Assembly (NCBI RefSeq): GCF_002006355.2
Contig: NZ_CP096980.1
Coordinates: 1,426,001-1,490,000, forward strand
Reading direction: 5' to 3'
Length of the DNA stretch: 64,000 bases
Source of the DNA: Clostridium felsineum DSM 794
Lineage (GTDB): Bacteria > Bacillota > Clostridia > Clostridiales > Clostridiaceae
Below the pieces are notes generated by a model. The model had not been told where the DNA came from and made no database searches. It saw only the letters and a list, made by a program, of their open reading frames with translations. The position numbers and the translations under genes were made by a program. Position 1 is the stretch's first letter. The number at the start of each line of letters is the position of its first letter. Shown here piece by piece: positions 8,801 to 15,044 of this stretch.

Positions 8801-9992
8801 ACAGAGCCCAGATGCAGTAAAGATAGGATTTAACGGCATAACCAATAAAATACAAATGGATACTAGTGGTTTACATATAAATGATGGTGCTATAGATATA
8901 AAAAACAATGTTGGAAATGTGGTATTTAGTTCAGATAGTAATGGTGACTTGAATTTGAGGGGATCAATTACACACTATGACAGTAACGGTCAACCAGCAA
9001 TTCAGATACTTAATAATAGTCTTAAGGTTTATGATTGGTCAAGAAGTGGAGATTTTGTTGGTGGAGTGCAAAGTTATACAAATACTGGAGGAGCTTATGC
9101 TGGTCGTGGTGGTATAGAAGTTTATGCGGATCAAGGTAATCCACTTTCATTATCATATAGCACCAATACAGGAACATATACATTTTTAAAATTAGATGAT
9201 ACAAAGCAAGAAACCGGAAACATGGCAAGAGGGGCGTTTTTAGAAAATGTGGATTTTGTAAACTATTCAAGGCAATATTTTTATGGAAGTGATTTTAGCA
9301 TCCCTTGTGGATCAGTTGGTCTGAGTGGCGATAATGATTTATGGGTAAGTACTAAGCAAGGCTATAATATTATACTAGGATATTATCAAAACAATGACGG
9401 CGGTGGAAATAGTGGAGTTTATACAAAAGTTACCAGTACAGAATTAACTCAACGGGGTGATATTTGGTGTACTGGTAAATTCTATAGTGCTAACGGAGAT
9501 GGTGGTGCTTATTATTTAATACCAAGAACTAACCAAGATTCCACAGGAATACAATTATTCTACGAAAATGGTGGCAATCTTATATGGCAAAAGAATAACG
9601 GAGAACTAAGGTATTCTGTAGGAATTAATGCATCTGATAAGGCATTAAAGAAAAATATAGTAGATAGTACTGAAAATTATTTAGATATAGTAAATAAATT
9701 CAAACTCCATGAATTCGATTATAATGGAAAAATGGGTACAGAAGGACATGTTAAAGCTGGAATAATAACCCAAGAAGCAGAAAAAATAAATAAGGGCTTT
9801 ACACAAACTTGGGCTAAAGATATAGATGATACAGAATATAAATGCCCGAATTGGTCAGCTATAAGTCCATACTTAATTGGGGCGATACAGCAGTTAAGTA
9901 ATAAAAATAATCAGCTTGAAAAAGAAAACAACGCTTTAAAAGAAAGGTTAGATCAATTAGAGAATAAAATAAATAAATTATTGGAGGAATAA
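5868..9992 (+). CDS. Tail-associated protein/fibre with C-terminal peptidase S74 chaperone domain
   Basis: A 1374-residue protein with an AAAGGAGG site 9 bases before the ATG. The first 340 residues or so match the prophage endopeptidase tail (Tal, gp27-hub-like) type. Residues about 345-460 are built of short degenerate repeats (EAVGTAQIA, ASIGNAQI, EAVTSAKIQ, EAVGNAQIA), typical of a triple beta-helix or collar region of a receptor-binding fibre. A carbohydrate-binding-like segment with LLRNSDFSKGENFW begins near residue 600. A second, lectin-like stretch lies near 830-960. The last 120 residues are an S74 intramolecular chaperone: it starts ASDKALKKNI, with the Ser and the Lys pair needed for self-cleavage, and ends in a coiled coil (NKNNQLEKENNALKERLDQL). 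It should trimerise, mature and recognise the host surface. Confidence 0.85.
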   Translation: MVLLLDTSRNKIGNIDVYKDMSITKEVKKLDNLSIYIPITDPNYNVVAEEYYIRTKDNEYVIKEININDDNYKELYCEVNVEELKGTLVEDFNQVQGQCEGTANLALSYTNGWSVAYCDVNKKRNVVKKQCTVYDIIQEIQDIYKCDIVFNAINKEIFIYQSVGSDKGVYFTEELNLKQLQLQSNTNDYITQLIPIGNNNMTIESVNNNLKYISNYQYTTKVIQAYWIDNRYTIPQDLYEDAVERLNELSKPKRSYSVSVIDLAKINKDYAILDFDIGDSITLLSKSKKIRDNQRIKKITIYPDEPEKNTVEISNILDNIEDLITRFDNTSNTVDTVTNSDGSIDGNKVDGINGNQIVDKSISSLQIGNEAVGTAQIALASIGNAQIDRLSANKLVVDTADIKDGAIQHAKLGDAVIESANIADEAVTSAKIQNEAVGTAQIAKEAVGNAQIANMDVSKLNAGDLNADIIHMVSGDNRLQLKGNKLQLFADNNGQQERVLLGQQDNGDYGLLVRGSDGQTVLFNENGQTKEGFTDGYGKLDDKSLDPKKIDIEKVVTEINGATTKIQSSSVIVDNKSLDTKFTEITETVDNIQIGGTNLLRNSDFSKGENFWNNITEIVDDSIYGKMALYNLQSAQALGVQSLLIQHGTYTMSAIVKANDFSKVTGIGFVFFYTDNSYTDYTWEGHQWIDLGNGYKKVITTGATDTNKTLSRVDIRIYTQGNNTLQFQVGKMKFEKGNKATDWSPAPEDVQTQIDTNTTNIEETATQIGFNLESQTWRQTDNLETFKDFQTFLQAQKGKILASVSETDIEGLLIKWTNIVGVSINGTTLTATGANNNWGSTGCSSIQTLSNGQYVECVLNAQSKRGMIGLSHTDIDQNYNTIQFALYPDLDGNNNPSDWVVYENGTWTKDLGNWNVGDTGRIAIEDNKINYYINGNLKYTSTQTPTLPLVVDTAFYIPNTQFVDVKIDSLVNIKSTIEQSPDAVKIGFNGITNKIQMDTSGLHINDGAIDIKNNVGNVVFSSDSNGDLNLRGSITHYDSNGQPAIQILNNSLKVYDWSRSGDFVGGVQSYTNTGGAYAGRGGIEVYADQGNPLSLSYSTNTGTYTFLKLDDTKQETGNMARGAFLENVDFVNYSRQYFYGSDFSIPCGSVGLSGDNDLWVSTKQGYNIILGYYQNNDGGGNSGVYTKVTSTELTQRGDIWCTGKFYSANGDGGAYYLIPRTNQDSTGIQLFYENGGNLIWQKNNGELRYSVGINASDKALKKNIVDSTENYLDIVNKFKLHEFDYNGKMGTEGHVKAGIITQEAEKINKGFTQTWAKDIDDTEYKCPNWSAISPYLIGAIQQLSNKNNQLEKENNALKERLDQLENKINKLLEE

Positions 9993-9995
9993 AAA

Positions 9996-10322
9996 ATGGA
10001 TAATATTGATACAAATTTAAAAGTAACACCAAAATCTGATGTAGTAAATGTAAGCGATACTACTGTAGACGCATTAGATATATTATGTAAAATGCCTAGT
10101 AGGGAATACGATGTAGGTTCAACTCACTACGCATTGGCATTATATGCGCAGGAAAACAAAGATGTGTGTCCAGATTTAATAGAGACAATGAATCTAGGCG
10201 CTGGAGATATTTTTTATCTATATGATACAACTAAGCTACTGTATTATGCAGTAGATGCAATAAAAAGATTAAATTTAAAAATTACAGATCTAGAAACAGA
10301 AATAGAAACATTAAAAAAATAA
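9996..10322 (+). CDS. Small phage protein after the tail fibre, function unknown
   Basis: A 108-residue acidic protein that starts 3 bases after the fibre stop, with its GGAGG inside the end of the fibre gene, so translation is probably coupled. No family is recognised. The C-terminal 30 residues (YYAVDAIKRLNLKITDLETE) form a short coiled coil. The centre has a repeated acidic/tyrosine pattern (GDIFYLYDTTKLLYY). Small proteins in this place are often fibre assembly helpers or minor baseplate proteins; nothing in the sequence decides this. Confidence 0.6.
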   Translation: MDNIDTNLKVTPKSDVVNVSDTTVDALDILCKMPSREYDVGSTHYALALYAQENKDVCPDLIETMNLGAGDIFYLYDTTKLLYYAVDAIKRLNLKITDLETEIETLKK

Positions 10323-10329
10323 ATAATAA

Positions 10330-10366
10330 TTTAAAGAGGGCAGGAGCAATTCTTGCCCTCTTTAAA
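10330..10366 (+). promoter_or_regulatory. 13-bp perfect stem-loop overlapping the RBS region of the next gene
   Basis: Bases 10330-10342 pair perfectly with 10354-10366, with an 11-base loop. The right arm runs into AAAGGAGG (10364-10371), the ribosome binding site of the gene at 10378. No T run follows beyond the arm, so it may act as an attenuator, an RNA stability element, or a translational control hairpin between the tail and lysis sections of the prophage operon. Confidence 0.5.
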
Positions 10367-10377
10367 GGAGGTCGAAA

Positions 10378-10905
10378 ATGGATGTAAAAGGGTATGTAAC
10401 AAAGGAAGAATTTAATTTAGAGATAGAGTTATTAAAAGATAAAATAAATGGTTTAGAAAAAAGCAAAGCAGATAAAGAAATTATTGCAGAAATAAGAGAA
10501 CAAATTAGTATACTTGGCACTAAAATAACAGACATGAAAGAATCACGACTAGAATTCAAAGAAGATCTAGATAAGCTTAATTTAAAAATACAAGATAATA
10601 ATATAAACAATATAAAAATACAAGAGCAGCAGCAACAAAATAAACAACAATTATTAGAAGTTAAAGATACTATTAAAAATTTAAATATAAATTTAGTTGA
10701 TCTAAAAAGTACATTAGACAACAGCTTGTGGAATACATTTTGTAGATTATATAGCAAATATAAAAGTGTAAAAATAATTACTCTTATATGTATTATAGTT
10801 TTTGTAACATTACTTATAAGTGCATTATTTTTTTATACAGCTAATGCAGATTATGCAGAGAAATTTAAAGATTTATATACATTTTTTAAAGGTGGGTTAA
10901 AATGA
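10378..10905 (+). CDS. Coiled-coil protein with C-terminal membrane anchor (XhlA-like)
   Basis: A 175-residue protein. Residues 8-115 are a long charged coiled coil rich in Lys, Glu, Gln and Asn. Residues about 131-155 are one strong membrane span (ITLICIIVFVTLLISALFFY), followed by a short polar tail. This layout and its place before the lysis genes resemble haemolysin XhlA-type accessory lysis proteins of prophages, though it is longer. The stop codon overlaps the start of the next gene (ATGA at 10902-10905). Function in lysis is inferred from position only. Confidence 0.6.
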   Translation: MDVKGYVTKEEFNLEIELLKDKINGLEKSKADKEIIAEIREQISILGTKITDMKESRLEFKEDLDKLNLKIQDNNINNIKIQEQQQQNKQQLLEVKDTIKNLNINLVDLKSTLDNSLWNTFCRLYSKYKSVKIITLICIIVFVTLLISALFFYTANADYAEKFKDLYTFFKGGLK

Positions 10906-11372
10906 TAACTATACTTCAAATAATATTATTAAATTCTTTAGAAACAATATTTCTATTTTTATTTATATTATTTAGCTATACTGGGAGAACAAAAATAAAT
11001 AAAAAAGATATTGTGCTGATGATATTAATAAGTATAAGTTCTAACTTTATACAAACATATGGTTTACCTACAATATTTTCAAATATTATAGGTATATTTT
11101 TATATTATATAATATTTAGATTCTTTTATTTTAAAGATAAAAAATTAAAATTATTACAAATAATAATTTTATCATTTGTAAGTTTACTATTTATTCAAAT
11201 AACTACTTATACACCTTTAATTTTATTTTTGAATTTAAACATAATTATTATACAGAACAATGTATTTTATTTATTTTTAATAAGGATACCAATAGACCTA
11301 ATATGTTTTGTTATTTTATTATTTAAAAAAGAAAGGATGGATGAAAATGAAAACAGGAGAATTATTGATTAA
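10902..11372 (+). CDS. Multi-pass membrane protein of the prophage agr cassette (AgrC sensor-like, no kinase)
   Basis: A 156-residue, extremely hydrophobic protein with five or six predicted membrane spans and short polar loops (YTGRTKINKKD, FYFKDKKLK, FKKERMDENENRR). It is translationally coupled to the gene before it (ATGA overlap) and its 3' end overlaps the AgrD-like gene by 26 bases. The size, spans and position next to agrD and agrB match the N-terminal peptide-sensing half of AgrC, but the frame stops before any histidine kinase domain could begin. It could be a receptor without kinase, an immunity or decoy protein, or an unrelated membrane protein. The link to agr is by context; there is no diagnostic motif. 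Confidence 0.55.
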   Translation: MITILQIILLNSLETIFLFLFILFSYTGRTKINKKDIVLMILISISSNFIQTYGLPTIFSNIIGIFLYYIIFRFFYFKDKKLKLLQIIILSFVSLLFIQITTYTPLILFLNLNIIIIQNNVFYLFLIRIPIDLICFVILLFKKERMDENENRRIID

Positions 11373-11514
11373 AATAGGAAATAAATTATTTAAAAGCTCA
11401 AATAAAAGAGTTGTGATAGCTACATTTATTATACCTACTATAATACTTAAAGTGAGCACAGTACCTTGTTGGTGGCTTTTCGGAAAGCCAAGAAAACCAA
11501 GGTGTTTTAAATAA
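11347..11514 (+). CDS. agrD: AgrD-like cyclic autoinducer pro-peptide (phage-encoded)
   Basis: A 55-residue peptide. I chose the ATG at 11347 because AAAGGA lies about 9 bases before it; the ATG at 11341 is too close to this site. Residues 5-36 form the amphipathic, membrane-binding leader (LLIKIGNKLFKSS, then VVIATFIIPTIIL). The signal core follows: STVPCWWLF, with Cys41 and Phe45 able to form the five-residue thiolactone ring found in AIP peptides. It is followed by GKPRKP, the Pro-x-x-Pro tail seen in AgrD proteins. The tail is basic rather than acidic, and it carries a second Cys (Cys53). The stop TAA overlaps the start of agrB (TAATG), as in many agr operons. Confidence 0.85.
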   Translation: MKTGELLIKIGNKLFKSSNKRVVIATFIIPTIILKVSTVPCWWLFGKPRKPRCFK

Positions 11515-11930
11515 TGTATAGACTATTAGCTTTTAAAATAGCTAAATGTATAGCTAATAAAGAAAATACAGATCACTTTATAAGACATGGGTATTACTAT
11601 GTGTTGTTATTATTAATAAGTACTATAGGGGAGATAGCATTAATATTATTGCTGTCTCTTTTATTATGTTGCTTTAAGTATACAGTAGTTGTTTTAGTTA
11701 CTTTTATTATCTTAAGACTTAGATTCAATACATACCATTGTCGCAAGATGAAGACTTGTACTATTTTTTCTTTGTTCTTTATTATATTACTAAGTTTTAT
11801 AAGTAAGTTTATTTCTACTTATAATATTAATTTTATTGTCTCAGGATCATGTACAACTCTATTGTTTATATTACTTATCAACCAAAACAAAGTTCAAGGT
11901 ATATTAAAAGAGATGGAGGGATTTTTTTGA
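11514..11930 (+). CDS. agrB: AgrB-like peptide-processing membrane protease (phage-encoded, short)
   Basis: A 138-residue integral membrane cysteine protease that would cut the AgrD C-terminal tail and close the thiolactone. The catalytic block is present: Arg70, His75 and Cys82 in RLRFNTYHCRKMKTC, with the His-Cys spacing of seven residues seen in AgrB (His77/Cys84 in Staphylococcus aureus). Hydrophobic spans lie at about 29-52, 55-69, 84-100 and 105-122. It is about 50 residues shorter than standard AgrB, missing C-terminal sequence; the endolysin gene starts over its last codon. Start is tightly coupled to agrD (TAATG). Confidence 0.8.
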   Translation: MYRLLAFKIAKCIANKENTDHFIRHGYYYVLLLLISTIGEIALILLLSLLLCCFKYTVVVLVTFIILRLRFNTYHCRKMKTCTIFSLFFIILLSFISKFISTYNINFIVSGSCTTLLFILLINQNKVQGILKEMEGFF

Positions 11931-12928
11931 ATGGAATAGATATTTATAACGGCTCAGAGATTGCAGATTGGGACGCCATTAAATCAAGTGGAGTGCAATA
12001 TGTATATTTAAAAGCTACAGAGGGATTGACTTTTAACGATTCAAAGATGAAGGAATTTTATAATGGTGCTAAAAGTGTAGGCTTAAAAGTTGGCTTTTAT
12101 CATTTTTTACATAGGAATAATCCATATATGGAAGCACAACATTTTATTAATATGATAAGTAGCTTTAAAGCTGATATGAAATATATGATTGATGTTGAAG
12201 CACAGGAGTTTAGTAATGCTGGACAAAATGATACAAGCACAAGGGTTCGCCAATTTTATGACTATATGCAGAGCAAAGGATATGAATGTGCTGTTTATAC
12301 TTATAGTTCTTTTTATAAGGAGTTATTTGATGATAGAGTTAAGAGTTTACCTTTATGGTTAGCTGAATATGGAGTTAAAAAACCGAGTGTTACCCAATAT
12401 ATAGGGTGGCAATATGCAGAAGATGGAAATGTACCAGGAGTAAATGGGAAATGTGATGTTAATAATTTTAGTGAAGGCATACTATTAGGAAATTCTAAAC
12501 CATTAATACTAAATGTAAGCGAAGTTGCGGCGCCACAAAATATAGATAATACTACAAAAATAATACAGCAGCAACTTAATACACTTCTAAAGTTAAATTT
12601 AGTAGTAGATGGAATTAAAGGCACAAATACAGATAATGCTATAAAAGAATTTCAAGGAATAATGGGACTTGTACAAGATGGTATATGGGGGCAAAATACA
12701 GTTACAGCAGTTACCCAAATATTTAATAATCCAGTTGATGGGATACAGTATCCTCACTATGAATATGCCACTAGATACATACAGTATAGAGTTGGTGGAT
12801 CAATTGATGGTGTGTTTGGAAATGGTACAAAAGTAAATGTCCAAAACTGGCAAGCTAGACATGGGCTTTCAGCAGATGGAGTTGTTGGTGGAGCCACTTG
12901 GAACGAACTAATAAATAAAAATAATTAG
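11927..12928 (+). CDS. Endolysin: GH25 lysozyme with two peptidoglycan-binding domains
   Basis: I place the start at TTG 11927 because GGAGGG lies 6 bases before it and the protein then begins MNGIDIYNGSEIADW, the usual GH25 start; the upstream frame would add 26 residues that belong to agrB. This gives 333 residues. The catalytic domain (1-200) has Asp5, Glu32 and the DxE pair Asp89/Glu91 (MIDVEAQEF), expected to cut N-acetylmuramic acid to N-acetylglucosamine bonds. Two PG_binding_1 repeats follow (about 210-265 with VDGIKGTNTDNAIKEFQ, and 275-333 with IDGVFGNGTKVNVQNWQ). There is no signal peptide, so release depends on the holin that follows. Confidence 0.93.
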   Translation: MNGIDIYNGSEIADWDAIKSSGVQYVYLKATEGLTFNDSKMKEFYNGAKSVGLKVGFYHFLHRNNPYMEAQHFINMISSFKADMKYMIDVEAQEFSNAGQNDTSTRVRQFYDYMQSKGYECAVYTYSSFYKELFDDRVKSLPLWLAEYGVKKPSVTQYIGWQYAEDGNVPGVNGKCDVNNFSEGILLGNSKPLILNVSEVAAPQNIDNTTKIIQQQLNTLLKLNLVVDGIKGTNTDNAIKEFQGIMGLVQDGIWGQNTVTAVTQIFNNPVDGIQYPHYEYATRYIQYRVGGSIDGVFGNGTKVNVQNWQARHGLSADGVVGGATWNELINKNN

Positions 12929-12940
12929 GAGGAATGAAAA

Positions 12941-13309
12941 ATGAAAGAACAAATAATAAATGAAATATTAATACCAGGTTTAGGGGTGCTTTTTAATATA
13001 ATTATAGGGGTAATAGCTTATTATGCTAAACAATTTTATAATAAAAATAAAAGCGTTATAGAGTTGCAAGAAGAGCAGTTAAAGCAAAAGATAGGCATAG
13101 ATAAATATAATCAAGATGTAGCTATTATAAAGCAATCCGTTGAAGCGGTCGAGCAAATGGGAAAGGAATTTAACTGGACAGGTGAAATTAAAAATTCTAA
13201 AGTTCTACAACTTATAGAAGGGAAGACAGGACTTACAGATGAGGAAATATTTAACATAATCAAAGCTGCAGTACTGCAAGTCAATAATATTAAATCTGTA
13301 AGTAAATAA
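12941..13309 (+). CDS. Phage holin, LLH family
   Basis: A 122-residue protein, 12 bases after the endolysin with its own AGGAGG. One N-terminal membrane span (about residues 8-29, IPGLGVLFNIIIGVIAYY) is followed by a helical, charged cytoplasmic part ending in TGLTDEEIFNIIKAAVLQVN. This arrangement is that of the LLH-type phage holins of clostridia and lactobacilli, which open the membrane so the endolysin reaches the wall. Placement after rather than before the endolysin is common in clostridial prophages. Confidence 0.85.
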   Translation: MKEQIINEILIPGLGVLFNIIIGVIAYYAKQFYNKNKSVIELQEEQLKQKIGIDKYNQDVAIIKQSVEAVEQMGKEFNWTGEIKNSKVLQLIEGKTGLTDEEIFNIIKAAVLQVNNIKSVSK

Positions 13310-13315
13310 TGAAAA

Positions 13316-13371
13316 TGTAATTATTGACATAAATTATAAATTTGTTAAAATTAAGATAAATAATAATTACA
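13316..13371 (+). promoter_or_regulatory. Promoter flanked by a 10-bp inverted repeat, for the DUF4352 gene
   Basis: TTGACA (13324-13329), a 16-base spacer and TAAAAT (13346-13351) form a good sigma-A promoter just before the AGGGGG site of the next gene. A perfect inverted repeat, TGTAATTATT (13316-13325) and AATAATTACA (13362-13371), brackets it; the left arm touches the -35 box and the right arm lies at about +11 to +20. That placement would suit a repressor. Confidence 0.6.
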
Positions 13372-13385
13372 TAGGGGGATTTTAC

Positions 13386-14003
13386 ATGAATAAAAAGGAG
13401 AAAGTAATATTAGCCGTTGTCGCCGTAGTATTAGTACTTTTACTAGGTATTGCTATAGGTGATAAAGGAAGTAATAGTAAAGAAGCTTCAAATAATAAGA
13501 ACCAAACGCAGAATAATAAAAATTCATCTAAAGCAACAGCAAGCAACTCAACCCAAGATTCAAAAAGTAAAATATATAAATTGGGTGAAGATGGTCAAAT
13601 AAATGGTTGGAGCATTAAAGTTTTGGATGTTCAGGAAACTAATACAATAAGTGCTGGCGAAGGTGAGCCTAACATAACTACACAACAAAAGTTTATAAAG
13701 ATAAAATTACAAATGACTAATAAAACACAATCGCCAAAGCAATATTCGAATGGGAACTTTCTTTTAGGGAACATGAAAGATAGCAAAAAATATCAATTAA
13801 ATTCAGATGCTGGCTTAAAATTAAATGAAGTTGAAACTATAGATAATAAAAATAGTGGTTTCTTCTTAATGTATGATGACTTGAACCCAGAAACACCAAA
13901 ACAAACATATCTAGTATTTGAAGTTCCAACTTCATTTAATATAAGTGATGGGGTGCTAGTGGCTGGAGATGATAAAAATACAGCCGGATATTATTTGAAA
14001 TAA
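13386..14003 (+). CDS. DUF4352-type membrane-anchored surface protein, probable prophage moron
   Basis: A 205-residue protein with an AGGGGG site before the ATG. Residues 7-25 are one membrane span (VILAVVAVVLVLLLGIAIG) without a lipobox Cys, so it is probably anchored with its bulk outside. Residues 27-62 are a low-complexity Asn/Ser/Lys/Gln linker. Residues 63-205 match the DUF4352 Ig-like fold: INGWSIKVLDVQ, then KFIKIKLQMTN, and TYLVFEVP near the end. It has its own promoter and terminator, placed after the lysis genes. This is the usual mark of a moron gene expressed in the lysogen, which may change the host surface. Its exact role is unknown. Confidence 0.75.
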   Translation: MNKKEKVILAVVAVVLVLLLGIAIGDKGSNSKEASNNKNQTQNNKNSSKATASNSTQDSKSKIYKLGEDGQINGWSIKVLDVQETNTISAGEGEPNITTQQKFIKIKLQMTNKTQSPKQYSNGNFLLGNMKDSKKYQLNSDAGLKLNEVETIDNKNSGFFLMYDDLNPETPKQTYLVFEVPTSFNISDGVLVAGDDKNTAGYYLK

Positions 14004-14011
14004 ATAATTAT

Positions 14012-14040
14012 AAAAATGACCACATAGTGACCACATTTTT
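14012..14040 (+). terminator. Terminator after the DUF4352 gene
   Basis: AAAAATG (14012-14018) pairs with CATTTTT (14034-14040), with an inner CAC/GTG pairing, and the T run continues for one more base. It begins 8 bases after the stop codon. The two TGACCACA copies inside it form a short direct repeat. Confidence 0.55.
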
Positions 14041-14209
14041 TATTTAAAACAGTTTTTTTAATTAATTAATATTACTTTAAAGTGCCGATACTGCGTTAAT
14101 TTATTTAGAAATAATATTAAAATAATTGAGTGGGAATAAAAGTAAATTGTTGTTAAGCCAGTGTTTACAAAGTGTTGAAATAAATTTATATTTGAATAAT
14201 TAAGTAATG

Positions 14210-14251
14210 AAAAGTAATTAAGATAGAAATATCTTAGTTACTTTTTTGTTT
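14210..14251 (+). terminator. Strong intrinsic terminator with GAAA tetraloop and no gene in front
   Basis: Bases 14210-14225 pair with 14230-14245 (16 bp, one mismatch or wobble) around a GAAA loop, followed by TTGTTTTTTG. No gene or RNA that I recognise ends here. It may be the terminator of a host gene whose body was separated by prophage insertion, or of a small RNA starting near 14100. Confidence 0.65.
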
Positions 14252-14412
14252 TTTGCAGTGTTTTTGGAAGGGATTTGTATATGAGAAAAGGTGAACAGAT
14301 ATTATAACGTTAAGACTACAAGATATGGTTGTAATTATGGATGTATACCACAAGTTAACGAAGGAGAAAGTATCTTTAAGTATACACAAGGCAAAAAAAA
14401 TAAAAGGAGCGG

Positions 14413-14680
14413 ATTACCATAGACAATTTAATTGATAACTTGGATTTTTATATTGATTTAACATTTGGCGACTTTTATCAAGAACGAAAGACTGGGAAGT
14501 ATAAGAAGTATTTTGAATGTCCAAGCTATTATTAGTTAAAAACAATAATCAACAGTATAAACTATTTAAGAAGATATGTGGTATGGAAATATTAAATGTA
14601 AAAGAAATGATTTAGGATATGGAAAATTAAAAATCCACCTATTTGTAGTAGATGACTTTTGCAAAATTAAATATTGTTAA
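14413..14680 (+). pseudogene. Broken small-gene remnant in the 14.25-14.96 kb gap
   Basis: The gap between 14042 and 14960 holds no intact gene. An AAAAGGAG site (14403-14410) is followed by an open frame without a normal start (from 14413, through DFYIDLTFGDFYQERKTGKY, stop at 14533-14535). A second frame then runs from about 14576 (MWYGNIKCKRNDLGYGKLKI, stop 14678-14680). The two together look like one small protein broken by a stop and a frameshift, perhaps phage debris. No family is recognised. The rest of the gap is AT-rich with no further structure that I can support. Confidence 0.3.
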
Positions 14681-14960
14681 ATAAAACCTTAATAATTCTA
14701 ACAATCTATAGGTAAAGTATATTTCAAAAACTGATTATTTTTAATACTTAACATATACTTATATACTGTATTATGTTATTTAATGTAAGGTGTGTATTTA
14801 TTTTAGGTATAAAGAGATAAAGTACTATTATCGTAATATAGGTACTAATAATATTTAAAATTTAAACGAGTACTTCAATCCTAAACCAGTTCTCTCATGT
14901 TTTCATAGGAAATCTGATTTATTTAGATGTATGTCCAGATAATCCGCTAAACAAACAGAT

Positions 14961-14994
14961 AAAAAAAGAAGCCAGCAGTGGTATGTGCTAGCTT
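14961..14994 (-). terminator. Terminator of the MATE efflux gene
   Basis: AAGCCAGCA (14969-14977) pairs with TGCTAGCTT (14986-14994) with one mismatch. On the minus strand it is followed by a run of T (A7 at 14961-14967 on the plus strand), about 50 bases after the stop of the gene at 15045. Confidence 0.7.
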
Positions 14995-15044
14995 TATGCT
15001 TTTTCTTAGATGTAATTAAAATATAGATACAATATTTATTAATG

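Noticed and set aside
10902..11372. Membrane protein as a second holin
   Set aside because: Its size, five to six spans and overlap with agrD suit the agr cassette better, and a holin follows the endolysin; not fully excluded.
14017..14035. Direct repeat TGACCACA as a phage attachment core
   Set aside because: Both copies lie 11 bases apart inside the terminator hairpin; an attachment core should recur at the other prophage end, which is outside the window.
14100..14210. tRNA gene as prophage target before the orphan terminator
   Set aside because: No cloverleaf, T-loop GTTCRA or CCA-type end could be traced in this stretch.
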